Source of the DNA: a virus
Direction: 5' to 3' (one strand)
IMG/VR virus record: IMGVR_UViG_3300010413_001770
Location: 1-64,000 of that record
DNA: 64,000 nucleotides
Both the position numbers and the translations under genes were made by a program. The notes under the pieces were generated by a model. That model did not search any database and was not told where the DNA came from. It saw only the letters and a program-made list of their open reading frames with translations. This document shows positions 54,768 through 62,706 of this stretch, in pieces (position 1 is the first letter of the stretch; each line of letters opens with the position of its first letter).

Positions 54768-55034
54768 ATGAGTGAACGCAAGGGAGACCCGCTACCCTCC
54801 GCCCGCGACCAGGCCGGTCAACCGATAACCATTCTCGGCTCTTGGGTCCGCACGTGTGGGCACTGGGATGCTGCGGTGCTTCCCCCTCCACTCCTCTACA
54901 TGGAGGTCCGGAGCCTGGACGAGCAGATGGAAGCCGAGACGGACTTCGGCATGACGGTCGCCGAGATCCGGATGGAGGGGCGACCGCAGTGCGCGCAGTG
55001 TGGGGAGCCGCTCGAAGGAGAGTCCAGTACATGA
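54768..55034 (+). CDS. Hypothetical protein with C-terminal CxxC
   Basis: The 88-residue protein begins SERKGDPLPSARDQAGQPIT, has LYMEVRSLDEQMEAETDFGM and ends RPQCAQCGEPLEGESST, a zinc knuckle-like CxxC. The ribosome-binding site is ggggaggcg. It overlaps the next gene (ATGA). No family recognised. Confidence 0.58.
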   Translation: MSERKGDPLPSARDQAGQPITILGSWVRTCGHWDAAVLPPPLLYMEVRSLDEQMEAETDFGMTVAEIRMEGRPQCAQCGEPLEGESST

Positions 55035-55201
55035 GACTATTTATACTGAAGCATATAGTGCTCACTCTTCCAGTTATAGGAGTTGGGGTGATTTTGGGCC
55101 TATCAGGTTTTGGAATAGACCGTTGGGAGACGTGGGCGGTTGTGACTCTTACGGCTCTTGCCGGTCATGCTGGATTTTTAATTGGGGAGCGCTGCACGTG
55201 A
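55031..55201 (+). CDS. AT-rich two-helix membrane protein
   Basis: The 56-residue protein begins MRLFILKHIVLTLPVIGVGV and ends WAVVTLTALAGHAGFLIGER, two hydrophobic segments with a short loop. Its DNA is AT-richer than the neighbours. It overlaps both neighbours (ATGA at the start, GTGA at the end). It looks like a recently inserted small gene in a recombination operon. Function unknown. Confidence 0.58.
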   Translation: MRLFILKHIVLTLPVIGVGVILGLSGFGIDRWETWAVVTLTALAGHAGFLIGERCT

Positions 55202-55938
55202 TCCTCATCGACGACCGCATCGGGAGCTCCCATCTCGGCGACCACCTCCGCCCGGGGATTCTCCACTCCCTCACCCGGCTCGAGTACGCCGACTGCATGT
55301 GGGCGGGGAACGGTCCGACCGGGTCGACACTCGTCGGCGTCGAGCTCAAGACCTTGAGCGATCTCCTCTCGAGCATGCAGTCCGGGAGGCTGATGGGGCA
55401 TCAGCTCATCGGCATGGCGCAAGAGTTCCCCTACCGGTATCTGGTCGTCGAGGGGAGCTGGCGGACCGACCAGGACACGGGGACGCTCGAGACCTGGAGG
55501 CCGGGCGGCTGGCGGCCCTTCACGCTCGGGAACCGACGCTTCACGGGCCGCGAGCTGGAGGCGTTTCTCGTCGCGGTCGGAGCAGTCGCCGGCACTCACG
55601 TCATCCAGACCCGCGGCCGAGCCCACACCGGGGAGTGGGTCAGCACGTGCTACAGCTGGTGGCAGAAGGAGTGGAAGCGCCACCAGACGACCAGTGCGTG
55701 GAAGACCATTTCGGAAGAGGGGGCGCCGAAGAACGCGTTCCTGGTGCGGCCGAACATCGTCATGCGGGTCGCTAAGGAGATCGACGGCGTCGGCTGGGAT
55801 CGGGCGCGTAAGCTCGGGGAGCGGTACTCAAGCGTCCTCGAGCTGGCACTGGCGACCGAAGACGAACTCATGACCGTGGACGGTATCGGCAAGAAGGTAG
55901 CCGCCGAGATCCGGAAAGCGATGACGATGGTCGGGTAG
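55198..55938 (+). CDS. ERCC4-type nuclease with HhH domain
   Basis: The 246-residue protein starts at a GTG overlapping the previous TGA. ILIDDRIGSSHLGDHLRPGI and TGSTLVGVELKTLSDLLSSM provide an ERCC4 (XPF/Mus81) PDDEXK-like core, with the E-x-K-x-x-x-D spacing. YRYLVVEGSW is a later strand. The C-terminal 60 residues contain GVGWDRARKLGERY and VDGIGKKVAAEIRKAM, two helix-hairpin-helix motifs. It likely cuts branched DNA at recombination or replication forks. The active site is slightly atypical, so nuclease activity is inferred. Confidence 0.83.
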   Translation: MILIDDRIGSSHLGDHLRPGILHSLTRLEYADCMWAGNGPTGSTLVGVELKTLSDLLSSMQSGRLMGHQLIGMAQEFPYRYLVVEGSWRTDQDTGTLETWRPGGWRPFTLGNRRFTGRELEAFLVAVGAVAGTHVIQTRGRAHTGEWVSTCYSWWQKEWKRHQTTSAWKTISEEGAPKNAFLVRPNIVMRVAKEIDGVGWDRARKLGERYSSVLELALATEDELMTVDGIGKKVAAEIRKAMTMVG

Positions 55939-55997
55939 CTGATCGAGATCCGACCTCCGACCCCCAACTCTAGCTCCCGCTCCAGTGAGGACTCCCG

Positions 55998-58900
55998 ATG
56001 CCCGTCTCCCGTAACCAGTTCACCTGCGCCGCCTGTCCCCTCCACACGACCCGCCGTCAGATCGTCTGGGGAGCCGGCGACCCCCACCAGGCCTCGGTCG
56101 CCTTCATCGGGGAAGCCCCCGGCGAACAGGAAGACCTCGACGGGAAACCGTTCGTAGGCCGCACCGGCCGCATCTTAGAGCACCTCATCCGCCGCACCGG
56201 GATGGCATACCAAGCCCACCGCGTGTATCTCACCAACGTGGTGAAGTGCCGGCCACCCGCAAACCGCGACCCCACCCCGATCGAGTTCAACACGTGCCGG
56301 AAACTCTGGCTCCGGGATGAGATAGCCGACATGGCGGCCGACGTGATCGTCCTCCTGGGGCGGTTCGCGATCCGGCAAGTGTTATCCGCCGACCTGACCG
56401 TCGAGCTCTCTACCGGCATCCCCTACCGGCTCCCGGTAGGCGGCCGCTCCCGCATCCTCCTCCCGATCATGCACCCGGCCGCCGGCCTCCGCTCCCCGGA
56501 AGACATGGCGGTCGTGATGGACGGCTTCGACACGCTCGCCCGCCTCCTCCGGGGAGACTATCCGGCGGACCAGATCCGAACCACTGTCCTCGGAACGACG
56601 AACGGAGAATACCGTCTGATCAACAATCACATGGAGCTCGACGCGGAACTGTTCGCGGCGAACTGGATCGACCGGGCGACCATCTGCGTCGACACGGAAA
56701 CAACCTACGACGGCCGCGCACTATTCGTCCAGCTCAGTTGGGAGTCCGGGCACGCCATCGTCGTTCCCGCCGACAATCCCGATCTCATGCGCCTCGTCGC
56801 CCGCGTCCTCGCCAAGCCGACGATCACTACGGTCGTCCACAACGCGATGTTCGACCTCCCGGTCCTCGAGTCCGTCGGGATCCGCCCCTACCGCACGCTC
56901 GACACGATGGTGATGGCATACTTGAGCGGGCAACCGCAAGGTCTCAAGCCGCTCGCGTACCGGATCGCCGGCATGGCGATGGACAGCTACTCGGACGTCA
57001 CGGCAGTGGCGGGGACGGAGAAGTACGTCGAGTTCCTGGGCCGGATGGTGGAAATGGAGTGGCCTACACCAGAACCGGAGCTCTCCTTCACGGCGGACGG
57101 GGAGCCGAAGGTCCGGAAACCTCGCGGACCGGCGAGTCGCGCCAAGAAGGTGCTTGCCGACATCGAGAAGGCAGCGGCGGACGGCACTTCAGTCGATATC
57201 CCCGCTCGGGTCCAGAAAATCATCACCGACCTGGGGGACATGATCTCTCCAGTCCTGACGCTCCCAGGGACCGACCTCCGCGATATTCCGCTCGACGACG
57301 CCGTCCACTACTCCGGCCGGGACGCGGACGCGACCACACGAGTGTACCCGGAGCTTCACCGTCGCGTGTCGGATCTCGGCATGGAAGAAACGCTCGAGCG
57401 CGACATGCGAGCACTCAAGCTCTGCGACCAGATGCAGCGAACCGGCTTCCAGGTCGACATTCCCTACATGGAGGGGTTGAGCGACTACTTCTTCAGCCGG
57501 ATGGCGGAAGTGGAGGAACGCGCGCATCGGATCGCGGGTCGGTACGTGAATCTGGGCTCTCCGGATCAGGTGGCTGAGTTGCTGTACCGGGATATGAAGT
57601 TCCCCGACCAGGGCACGACCGACGCGACGGCACTCCAGAAGCTCAGCTACGACGACCCGTCCGGGATTTGCCTGACCGTGCTCGAGTACCGCCAGTTCCA
57701 GAAACTCCGGTCGACCTACTCGAGCGTGATCCCCCGGCTGGCGCGCTCAGACGGTCGCGTCCATGCCGACATTCGGATCACGCGGACGAGTACCGGGAGA
57801 CTGAGCACCGCCAACCCCAACCTGATGGCGATCCCGGTGCGGACCGATGAAGGCCGGAAGATCCGGGGAGGGTTCGTCGCGCGCGAAGGATTCTCGCTGG
57901 TCTCGGCCGACTACTGTCTTGTCCGCACGACACCGGTCGTCACGACAACCGGGATCAAGCCGATCGGGGACGTCACTCCGGGTGACGGTGTCCTGTCGAA
58001 CCGAACCTCGGACGACACTCTCCGGTTCTCGAGCGTGATCCGGACACTCTCGTTCCCAGTTCCCAAACAGAACTTACTCCAACTGTATTTGTGCGGCCGG
58101 AAGAAACCCGTTATCTGTACATCGGATCACGAGTGGATCACGTTTTCTGGAGATCGCGTCAAGACTGCGGATCTGAGACCGGGCGACAGACTTCGACACG
58201 TGAAAGCGGGTCATGCGGGACGGGCAAAGTACCCGACGTGGTATACGAGATCCAATCGATCTTACGTTTACAAGCACCGAATCTGTGCCGAGTATGTACA
58301 TGGGGAACAGCCGGATGACTGTCACGTGGATCACATTAACGGAGACGTAGAAAACTGGACAGAAGGCAATCTCAGATACCTTCCGGCTAGAGAGAATCAC
58401 GCACAAGGAGGTCGACGCTATTGGGCCACCGTAAAAGCGGGGGAGAGATCCGACGAGAACCGACTCAACGGTCTCCGGGTCGGGCTGTCCAAGCGGCGGT
58501 CGTACTCTGGAGAAGGGAATCCGAATTACGGAAAACGAAAAGGAGAGGACCGGACATGTCCGCAGTGTGGGGAGATTTTTTACGCACCTCCGTGTCGGTC
58601 CTCCAAGTTCTGCTCCGGGACTTGCTACCACGCGAGTCGACGGAGAGTTAGCGAAAATTACGTAGTGGATCGCGTCGAACCTCACGACAGAGACGAAGTA
58701 GTCTGTCACCTGGAGGTTGCGGAGGATCACACGTTCGTACTCCAGAGCGGGCTCGTGAGCGGTAACTCCCAGATCGAGATGAAAGTAGCAGCGTTCGTCA
58801 GTCAAGATCCCAACATGCTGGAGGTCTTCCTTTCCGGTGATGATCTCCACACGAGAACCGCCATGTGGATGTTCGGGATTGACGACCCGGCCAAGGTCGA

Positions 58901-59489
58901 CAAGGAGAAGCACCGCTACCCGGCGAAACGTGTCGGCTTCGGCGTTCTCTACATGATCTCGGCACTCGGTCTCCAGCGCCAGCTGGTCGCCGAGACGGGG
59001 GACGCGGCCTACTGGACGGTCGAACGCTGTCAGGACGCGATCGACCGCTGGTTCGGGGCGTTCGGCCGCGTCCGCGACATGATCGAAGCGTTTCTCTCCG
59101 AAGCCCGGATGACCGGCATGGTGACGGACCTCTTCGGCCGCAAACGCCGCGTCCCTTGGTGCCGAATCCCGCCGAACGTGGACGGTAAGCTCCACGAGGA
59201 GGGGCTCAAGCAGGCCGGGAATGCGCCGATACAATCAGGAGCGCAAGGGTTGATGAAACAGGCGATGGGGGACCTGGTCGAGATCCTTCCGGCATTCGAG
59301 GGGGTCGTGTACCCGGTACTCCAGATCCACGACGACCTCTTGTGGGAAGTCCGGGACGACGTGGTCGAGGATTGGCTCGGCGTGCTCATCCCGGTGATGG
59401 AGTCCGCCGACCAGAGCGCGGGCATCCCGATGGGGATTCCCATCACGGTCGACACAAAGGTAGGGAAGCGGTGGAACGAACTCGAGTAG
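55998..59489 (+). CDS. polA: UDG-PolA fusion DNA polymerase containing an intein
   Basis: The precursor has 1163 residues. Residues ~1-195 resemble family 4 uracil-DNA glycosylase (CAACPLHTTRRQIVWGAGDP, FIGEAPGEQEDLDGKPFVGR, LTNVVKCRPPANRDPTP). Residues ~205-400 are a 3'-5' exonuclease (CVDTETT, VVHNAMFDLPVLES), closed by YSGRDADATTRVY. The family A polymerase core follows, with motif A SADY/SQIEMKV split by the intein at residues 640-923. Motif B is HRYPAKRVGFGVLYMISALG (Phe at the position of E. coli 762), and motif C is QIHDDLLWEV. The SPO1-like UDG-PolA architecture is known. It should be the phage replicase. Confidence 0.93.
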   Translation: MPVSRNQFTCAACPLHTTRRQIVWGAGDPHQASVAFIGEAPGEQEDLDGKPFVGRTGRILEHLIRRTGMAYQAHRVYLTNVVKCRPPANRDPTPIEFNTCRKLWLRDEIADMAADVIVLLGRFAIRQVLSADLTVELSTGIPYRLPVGGRSRILLPIMHPAAGLRSPEDMAVVMDGFDTLARLLRGDYPADQIRTTVLGTTNGEYRLINNHMELDAELFAANWIDRATICVDTETTYDGRALFVQLSWESGHAIVVPADNPDLMRLVARVLAKPTITTVVHNAMFDLPVLESVGIRPYRTLDTMVMAYLSGQPQGLKPLAYRIAGMAMDSYSDVTAVAGTEKYVEFLGRMVEMEWPTPEPELSFTADGEPKVRKPRGPASRAKKVLADIEKAAADGTSVDIPARVQKIITDLGDMISPVLTLPGTDLRDIPLDDAVHYSGRDADATTRVYPELHRRVSDLGMEETLERDMRALKLCDQMQRTGFQVDIPYMEGLSDYFFSRMAEVEERAHRIAGRYVNLGSPDQVAELLYRDMKFPDQGTTDATALQKLSYDDPSGICLTVLEYRQFQKLRSTYSSVIPRLARSDGRVHADIRITRTSTGRLSTANPNLMAIPVRTDEGRKIRGGFVAREGFSLVSADYCLVRTTPVVTTTGIKPIGDVTPGDGVLSNRTSDDTLRFSSVIRTLSFPVPKQNLLQLYLCGRKKPVICTSDHEWITFSGDRVKTADLRPGDRLRHVKAGHAGRAKYPTWYTRSNRSYVYKHRICAEYVHGEQPDDCHVDHINGDVENWTEGNLRYLPARENHAQGGRRYWATVKAGERSDENRLNGLRVGLSKRRSYSGEGNPNYGKRKGEDRTCPQCGEIFYAPPCRSSKFCSGTCYHASRRRVSENYVVDRVEPHDRDEVVCHLEVAEDHTFVLQSGLVSGNSQIEMKVAAFVSQDPNMLEVFLSGDDLHTRTAMWMFGIDDPAKVDKEKHRYPAKRVGFGVLYMISALGLQRQLVAETGDAAYWTVERCQDAIDRWFGAFGRVRDMIEAFLSEARMTGMVTDLFGRKRRVPWCRIPPNVDGKLHEEGLKQAGNAPIQSGAQGLMKQAMGDLVEILPAFEGVVYPVLQIHDDLLWEVRDDVVEDWLGVLIPVMESADQSAGIPMGIPITVDTKVGKRWNELE
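57915..58766 (+). mobile_element. Intein with HNH endonuclease in PolA motif A
   Basis: The 284-residue intein begins Cys (CLVRTTPVVTTTGIKPIGDV) and has block B VICTSDHEWITFSGDRVKTA. An HNH-type endonuclease follows (CHVDHINGDVENWTEGNLRY), then a Cys-rich zinc finger (CPQCGEIFYAPPCRSSKFCS). It ends EVAEDHTFVLQSGLVSGN just before Ser of the host motif. Block G lacks the usual penultimate His. It sits exactly in the catalytic SADY/SQIE motif, so splicing is needed for polymerase function. The DNA is AT-richer than the flanking exteins. Confidence 0.9.
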
Positions 59490-59511
59490 GACGACGCGAC
59501 AGGAGGATGCG

Positions 59512-60096
59512 ATGTCCCAACAGCCGCCGAATGGTCATCCTTGGAAGTTTGCATGGAAGCGGGGGGCAACCGAGTCAGCCGAGTCAGCCGAGTCGACCGC
59601 AGCAGCCACCCCCATCCCGGAATCCCCCAACCGTCCGCCCGAGTCCGACCCGGCCGCTTGGCTCGCCGCCCACGCCGCCGATCTCCTCGACTGCCCCCTC
59701 GGCCCTCTTGGTATCCGCATCCTCCCCGCCGCATGCGCCGCTCGCCAACGAGCCGCCAAGATTCACTGCCGGTGCGTCGACCCTCCAGTCTCCTCGGCAG
59801 ACCGGGAGGGCTCACTCGCCGGGGATGCCGACCACTATCAACTCAAGGCCCGCCGCGGGAGTCTGGCGCAGAAGTACGGCCGGCACGCGGCGGACCAGTT
59901 CTCAGAGGCCGACGCCCCCGCCGAGCTCAAAGGGACAGCCGGGACGACGAGACGGAAAGCGACAAAACGACCAGAGAACGGAGAGTCCGCAGGAGGAGCG
60001 GAGTTCGTTCCGGATCGGGAAGCGGAAACCTGGCAGAGGAGAGAAGAGGACCGGGAATTGATCCGGGACATCATGAGCGGGAGGATATGGGCATGA
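59512..60096 (+). CDS. Hypothetical protein
   Basis: The 194-residue protein has an N-terminal low-complexity part (ATESAESAESTAAATPIPES) and a middle with LLDCPLGPLGIRILPAACAA and KIHCRCVDPPVSSAD (several Cys). A basic helical end follows (REEDRELIRDIMSGRIWA). The ATG follows caggaggatgcg. It lies between polA and the rad50-like gene. No family recognised. It may bind metal. Confidence 0.6.
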   Translation: MSQQPPNGHPWKFAWKRGATESAESAESTAAATPIPESPNRPPESDPAAWLAAHAADLLDCPLGPLGIRILPAACAARQRAAKIHCRCVDPPVSSADREGSLAGDADHYQLKARRGSLAQKYGRHAADQFSEADAPAELKGTAGTTRRKATKRPENGESAGGAEFVPDREAETWQRREEDRELIRDIMSGRIWA

Positions 60097-60281
60097 TGTG
60101 CGAACACGGAACAGCAAACAGGTTCAGTTGTGACGACAACGTAAAACCTAGGTTTTTCTACGGAATTGAATACACCCTGTGTGACCACCACTACATCGTC
60201 ATGCTCGGTAAATTCCAGAACGAGAAGGATTTCCGCTATCAGATACTAGCAGAAAGCAAGAAACGGAAAATTGTAGGATGA
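60093..60281 (+). CDS. AT-rich small Cys/His protein
   Basis: The 62-residue protein begins MMCEHGTANRFSCDDNVKPR and has FFYGIEYTLCDHHYIVMLGK. Four Cys/His groups could bind one zinc. The DNA is AT-richer than both neighbours. The ATG overlaps the previous stop (ATGA), and the stop overlaps the next ATG. It looks like a cassette inserted between the polymerase-linked gene and the rad50-like gene. Function unknown. Confidence 0.58.
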   Translation: MMCEHGTANRFSCDDNVKPRFFYGIEYTLCDHHYIVMLGKFQNEKDFRYQILAESKKRKIVG

Positions 60282-61372
60282 AACGACTGTCCAGACTCAA
60301 GCTCCACAACTTCCAGGCCCACCGGGACACCGAGCTCGACCTCTCGTCCGACATCACGGTCCTCATGGGTCCCAATGACTCCGGCAAGTCCTGCGTCTGG
60401 CGCGCGCTCTACTGGGTCGCTACCAACCGCCCGACCGGCAGCGGTCTCCAGTCCACCTGGTGCGGCCACACGCGCGTCGACGTGGAGCTCGCCGACGGGA
60501 CGGTCGTCTCCCGGATCAAGGACGGGCGGATGAACAGCTACCGGATCGGGAAGCACGAGTACAAGAGCTTCGGCACCGACGTCCCGGCCGCCGTGACGCA
60601 GACGCTCGGATGGGACCCCTCGATCAACTTCCAGGCCCAGGACGACGGTCCCTTCCTCCTCTCCCTCTCGCCGGCCGCCCGGGCCGAATCCCTCTCTGCT
60701 CTCTACGGGATCGCGGACGCGGACCGGATCATGGCGAACCTGGAGTCGACGCGCCGGTCCCTCGCTGCCGAGATCCGGACGCAGCGCGCCATCCTGGAGA
60801 CCGACGAACCGGAGTGGGAGAGCCGCCACACCGGCCTCCAGGATTCCAAATCCGGCCTGGAAGCGACGAGAGCGGTCTACCAAGCCTTGGAGTCCGAGGA
60901 AGACGAGCTCGGCGCTCTACGGGCGGAGATTGCGTCTCTCAAGCGATATGCCGGGCAAGTGTCGGTTCTCGAATCGGCGCACGGGCCCTTGGCGGAGGCA
61001 CTCGAGCTCTGGGGGCCGGTGAGCCGGGAGGCGAAGGGGGTGGACCGGCTCGACAGCTGGGTCCGGGAGGCCCGGCAGGCGGAGCAGCGGATAGGAGAGT
61101 GCGGGGAGCGAATCCCGGCGATTCAAGCCGCCATCCGAGTGTGGAGCGAGTACCGACAGGCCGCACTCGAGATCGAGAACCTGCAGGTGATGGTGGGGCG
61201 GGGCCGGGAAGCGCACGAACGGGAAAGGGAGTGTCAGGCCGGGATCGAGGACCTGCGCGCCGAGATCCAGAGCATGGGCCTGAGCGTGTGCCCGACGTGC
61301 GGGCAGCCGGTCGAATCTGCCGACGCGTTCCTGACTGGACGCCTAGACACCCGAGACGAGAGGATGAGCTGA
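60278..61372 (+). CDS. N-terminal half of Rad50/SbcC with zinc hook
   Basis: The 364-residue protein begins KRLSRLKLHNFQAHRDTELD and has SSDITVLMGPNDSGKSCVWR (Walker A) and INFQAQDDGPFLLSLSPAAR (Q-loop region). A coiled coil of about 180 residues follows, closing with GLSVCPTCGQPVESADAFLT, a CPxC zinc hook. A full Rad50/SbcC would continue with a second coiled coil and the C-terminal ATPase lobe (Walker B, signature). Here it ends 24 residues after the hook. The partner lobe is not visible nearby. The Mre11-like gene lies 1.3 kb downstream. Confidence 0.83.
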   Translation: MKRLSRLKLHNFQAHRDTELDLSSDITVLMGPNDSGKSCVWRALYWVATNRPTGSGLQSTWCGHTRVDVELADGTVVSRIKDGRMNSYRIGKHEYKSFGTDVPAAVTQTLGWDPSINFQAQDDGPFLLSLSPAARAESLSALYGIADADRIMANLESTRRSLAAEIRTQRAILETDEPEWESRHTGLQDSKSGLEATRAVYQALESEEDELGALRAEIASLKRYAGQVSVLESAHGPLAEALELWGPVSREAKGVDRLDSWVREARQAEQRIGECGERIPAIQAAIRVWSEYRQAALEIENLQVMVGRGREAHERERECQAGIEDLRAEIQSMGLSVCPTCGQPVESADAFLTGRLDTRDERMS

Positions 61373-61575
61373 TGAACGGACCGATGAACGAACCGATCTA
61401 CCGGGACTACGTCTATGAGGGGGGAACCATCCGAGTCCATACGCGGACCGGCGTGGAGGAGTGGACCTCCAGGCGCTGGAAAGAGAAGCCGGACCGGCGA
61501 TTACGCGGTGACCTCAAGGCGGTTTTTCGGGAGGACGCGTCGGAAAGCTGGTCCTCGTCGCCGACTATTCGATAA
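61372..61575 (+). CDS. Small hypothetical protein
   Basis: The 67-residue protein begins NGPMNEPIYRDYVYEGGTIR and has VHTRTGVEEWTSRRWKEKPD. It is probably beta-rich at the start and helical and basic later. It overlaps the rad50-like stop (TGATG) and follows agaggatgagctg. The end is Ser-rich. No family recognised. Confidence 0.55.
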   Translation: MNGPMNEPIYRDYVYEGGTIRVHTRTGVEEWTSRRWKEKPDRRLRGDLKAVFREDASESWSSSPTIR

Positions 61576-61809
61576 CCAGTAACCAGTACCGGTAACCGTT
61601 ACCCAGTCATCAGACCCCCAGCCGGGCATTGTGCCCCTACTCGCCCTCCTACGTGTGGTGTGGGCTCGCTGCAGATCGATGGTCGGATCAGACACCCGGA
61701 CTGTCTCTGTCTGCAGCGGGCGGGACGTACGTGAGTAGTGTTCCCGGGCGTTCCGGGAACAGGCTGGGACTGTTGTTGACTGATCGAGGAGCACGAAGGA
61801 GACGCCGGG

Positions 61810-62151
61810 ATGGACAACCTCACCGACTATCAGAAATACCGGGGTAGATGTCGAGAACTGGCCGAGGAAGCCGTCAAGCAGAATCCGACGCTCACGCTCG
61901 TGCGGGGACACTACTATTGTCCCGTATGGGGCAAACAGCCTCATTGGTGGGCGAAGACGCCAGAGGGAGAAATCGTTGATCCGAGTAAACGGCAGTTCCC
62001 GTCCAAGGGGATCGGAGACTACGAAGAGTTCGACGGGATGGTCGAGTGCTCAGAGTGTGGCACGCGGATACCGGAAGAGGAGGGGGATTACGAGAGCAAC
62101 TACGTGTTCTGCTCCTACGAGTGCCACGGTCGCTTTGTCGGTGTCCTATAA
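61810..62151 (+). CDS. Phage zinc-finger hypothetical protein
   Basis: The 113-residue protein contains RGRCRELAEEAVKQNPTLTL, VRGHYYCPVWGKQPHWWAKT, then FDGMVECSECGTRIPEEEGD and NYVFCSYECHGRFVG. The second half is a two-CxxC-like zinc finger. The LVRGHYyCP.WG.QPHWW stretch recurs in unrelated phages. The ATG follows cgaaggagacgccggg. Function unknown. Confidence 0.68.
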   Translation: MDNLTDYQKYRGRCRELAEEAVKQNPTLTLVRGHYYCPVWGKQPHWWAKTPEGEIVDPSKRQFPSKGIGDYEEFDGMVECSECGTRIPEEEGDYESNYVFCSYECHGRFVGVL

Positions 62152-62185
62152 TCACTGCTAGCCGCTGAAGAGGAATCCCGACCCC

Positions 62186-62398
62186 ATGCGTGGAAAACGA
62201 GCCCGCCTGCTCCGGCAAGAATACCAACCCCCCGGTCGCGGCCGGGAAATCCAGTACCGGATTCTCAAACGCGACAAAGCTGGGAATCCCGTCGCGATCG
62301 CCGCCGTCGCGATCCCGGAAACACGCCGACTCTATCAGGAGGCCAAACGAGAATGGAACCGCCGACCCAGACCCGACCGGCGAAGGGCTAACCCGTGA
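62186..62398 (+). CDS. Small basic hypothetical protein
   Basis: The 70-residue protein begins RGKRARLLRQEYQPPGRGRE and has IQYRILKRDKAGNPVAIAAV. It is strongly basic and probably binds nucleic acid. The ATG is about 12 bases after agaggaatcc. The stop overlaps the next GTG (GTGA). No family recognised. Confidence 0.55.
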   Translation: MRGKRARLLRQEYQPPGRGREIQYRILKRDKAGNPVAIAAVAIPETRRLYQEAKREWNRRPRPDRRRANP

Positions 62399-62706
62399 AA
62401 GCAGAGATTGAATGGCATCCAGTATCTGATCCGCCGGAGGAGAAATGCGGCTGGTTTTTGGCGGCCGTCAATCCGGAGAACCACGAGAGCGTGTCGGCTT
62501 CCAGGTTGGACAGTTGGCGAGAATTATATGGAGTAGCCGTCGCGTGGTACAACAAGGATTCTCTGGACAAGTGGTATTGGAAGGATCGGCCACACAACCG
62601 GTATGACCACGGCCGCGGAGATCGGGCCCTTCCGCTCAGGGGTAGGATTACACATTGGGCCCGATTTCCTGCCGTGCCCAAACTCTTTCAGAGGAACGAA
62701 TCATGA
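62395..62706 (+). CDS. DUF551-like hypothetical protein
   Basis: The 103-residue protein starts at a GTG overlapping the previous TGA. IEWHPVSDPPEEKCGWFLAA resembles the W.pvsd.PP...G.fLva start of DUF551-type phage proteins, and RITHWARFPAVPK the THWmPlPepP end. The middle contains several Trp/Tyr. The DNA is slightly AT-richer than neighbours. Function unknown. Confidence 0.6.
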   Translation: MKAEIEWHPVSDPPEEKCGWFLAAVNPENHESVSASRLDSWRELYGVAVAWYNKDSLDKWYWKDRPHNRYDHGRGDRALPLRGRITHWARFPAVPKLFQRNES

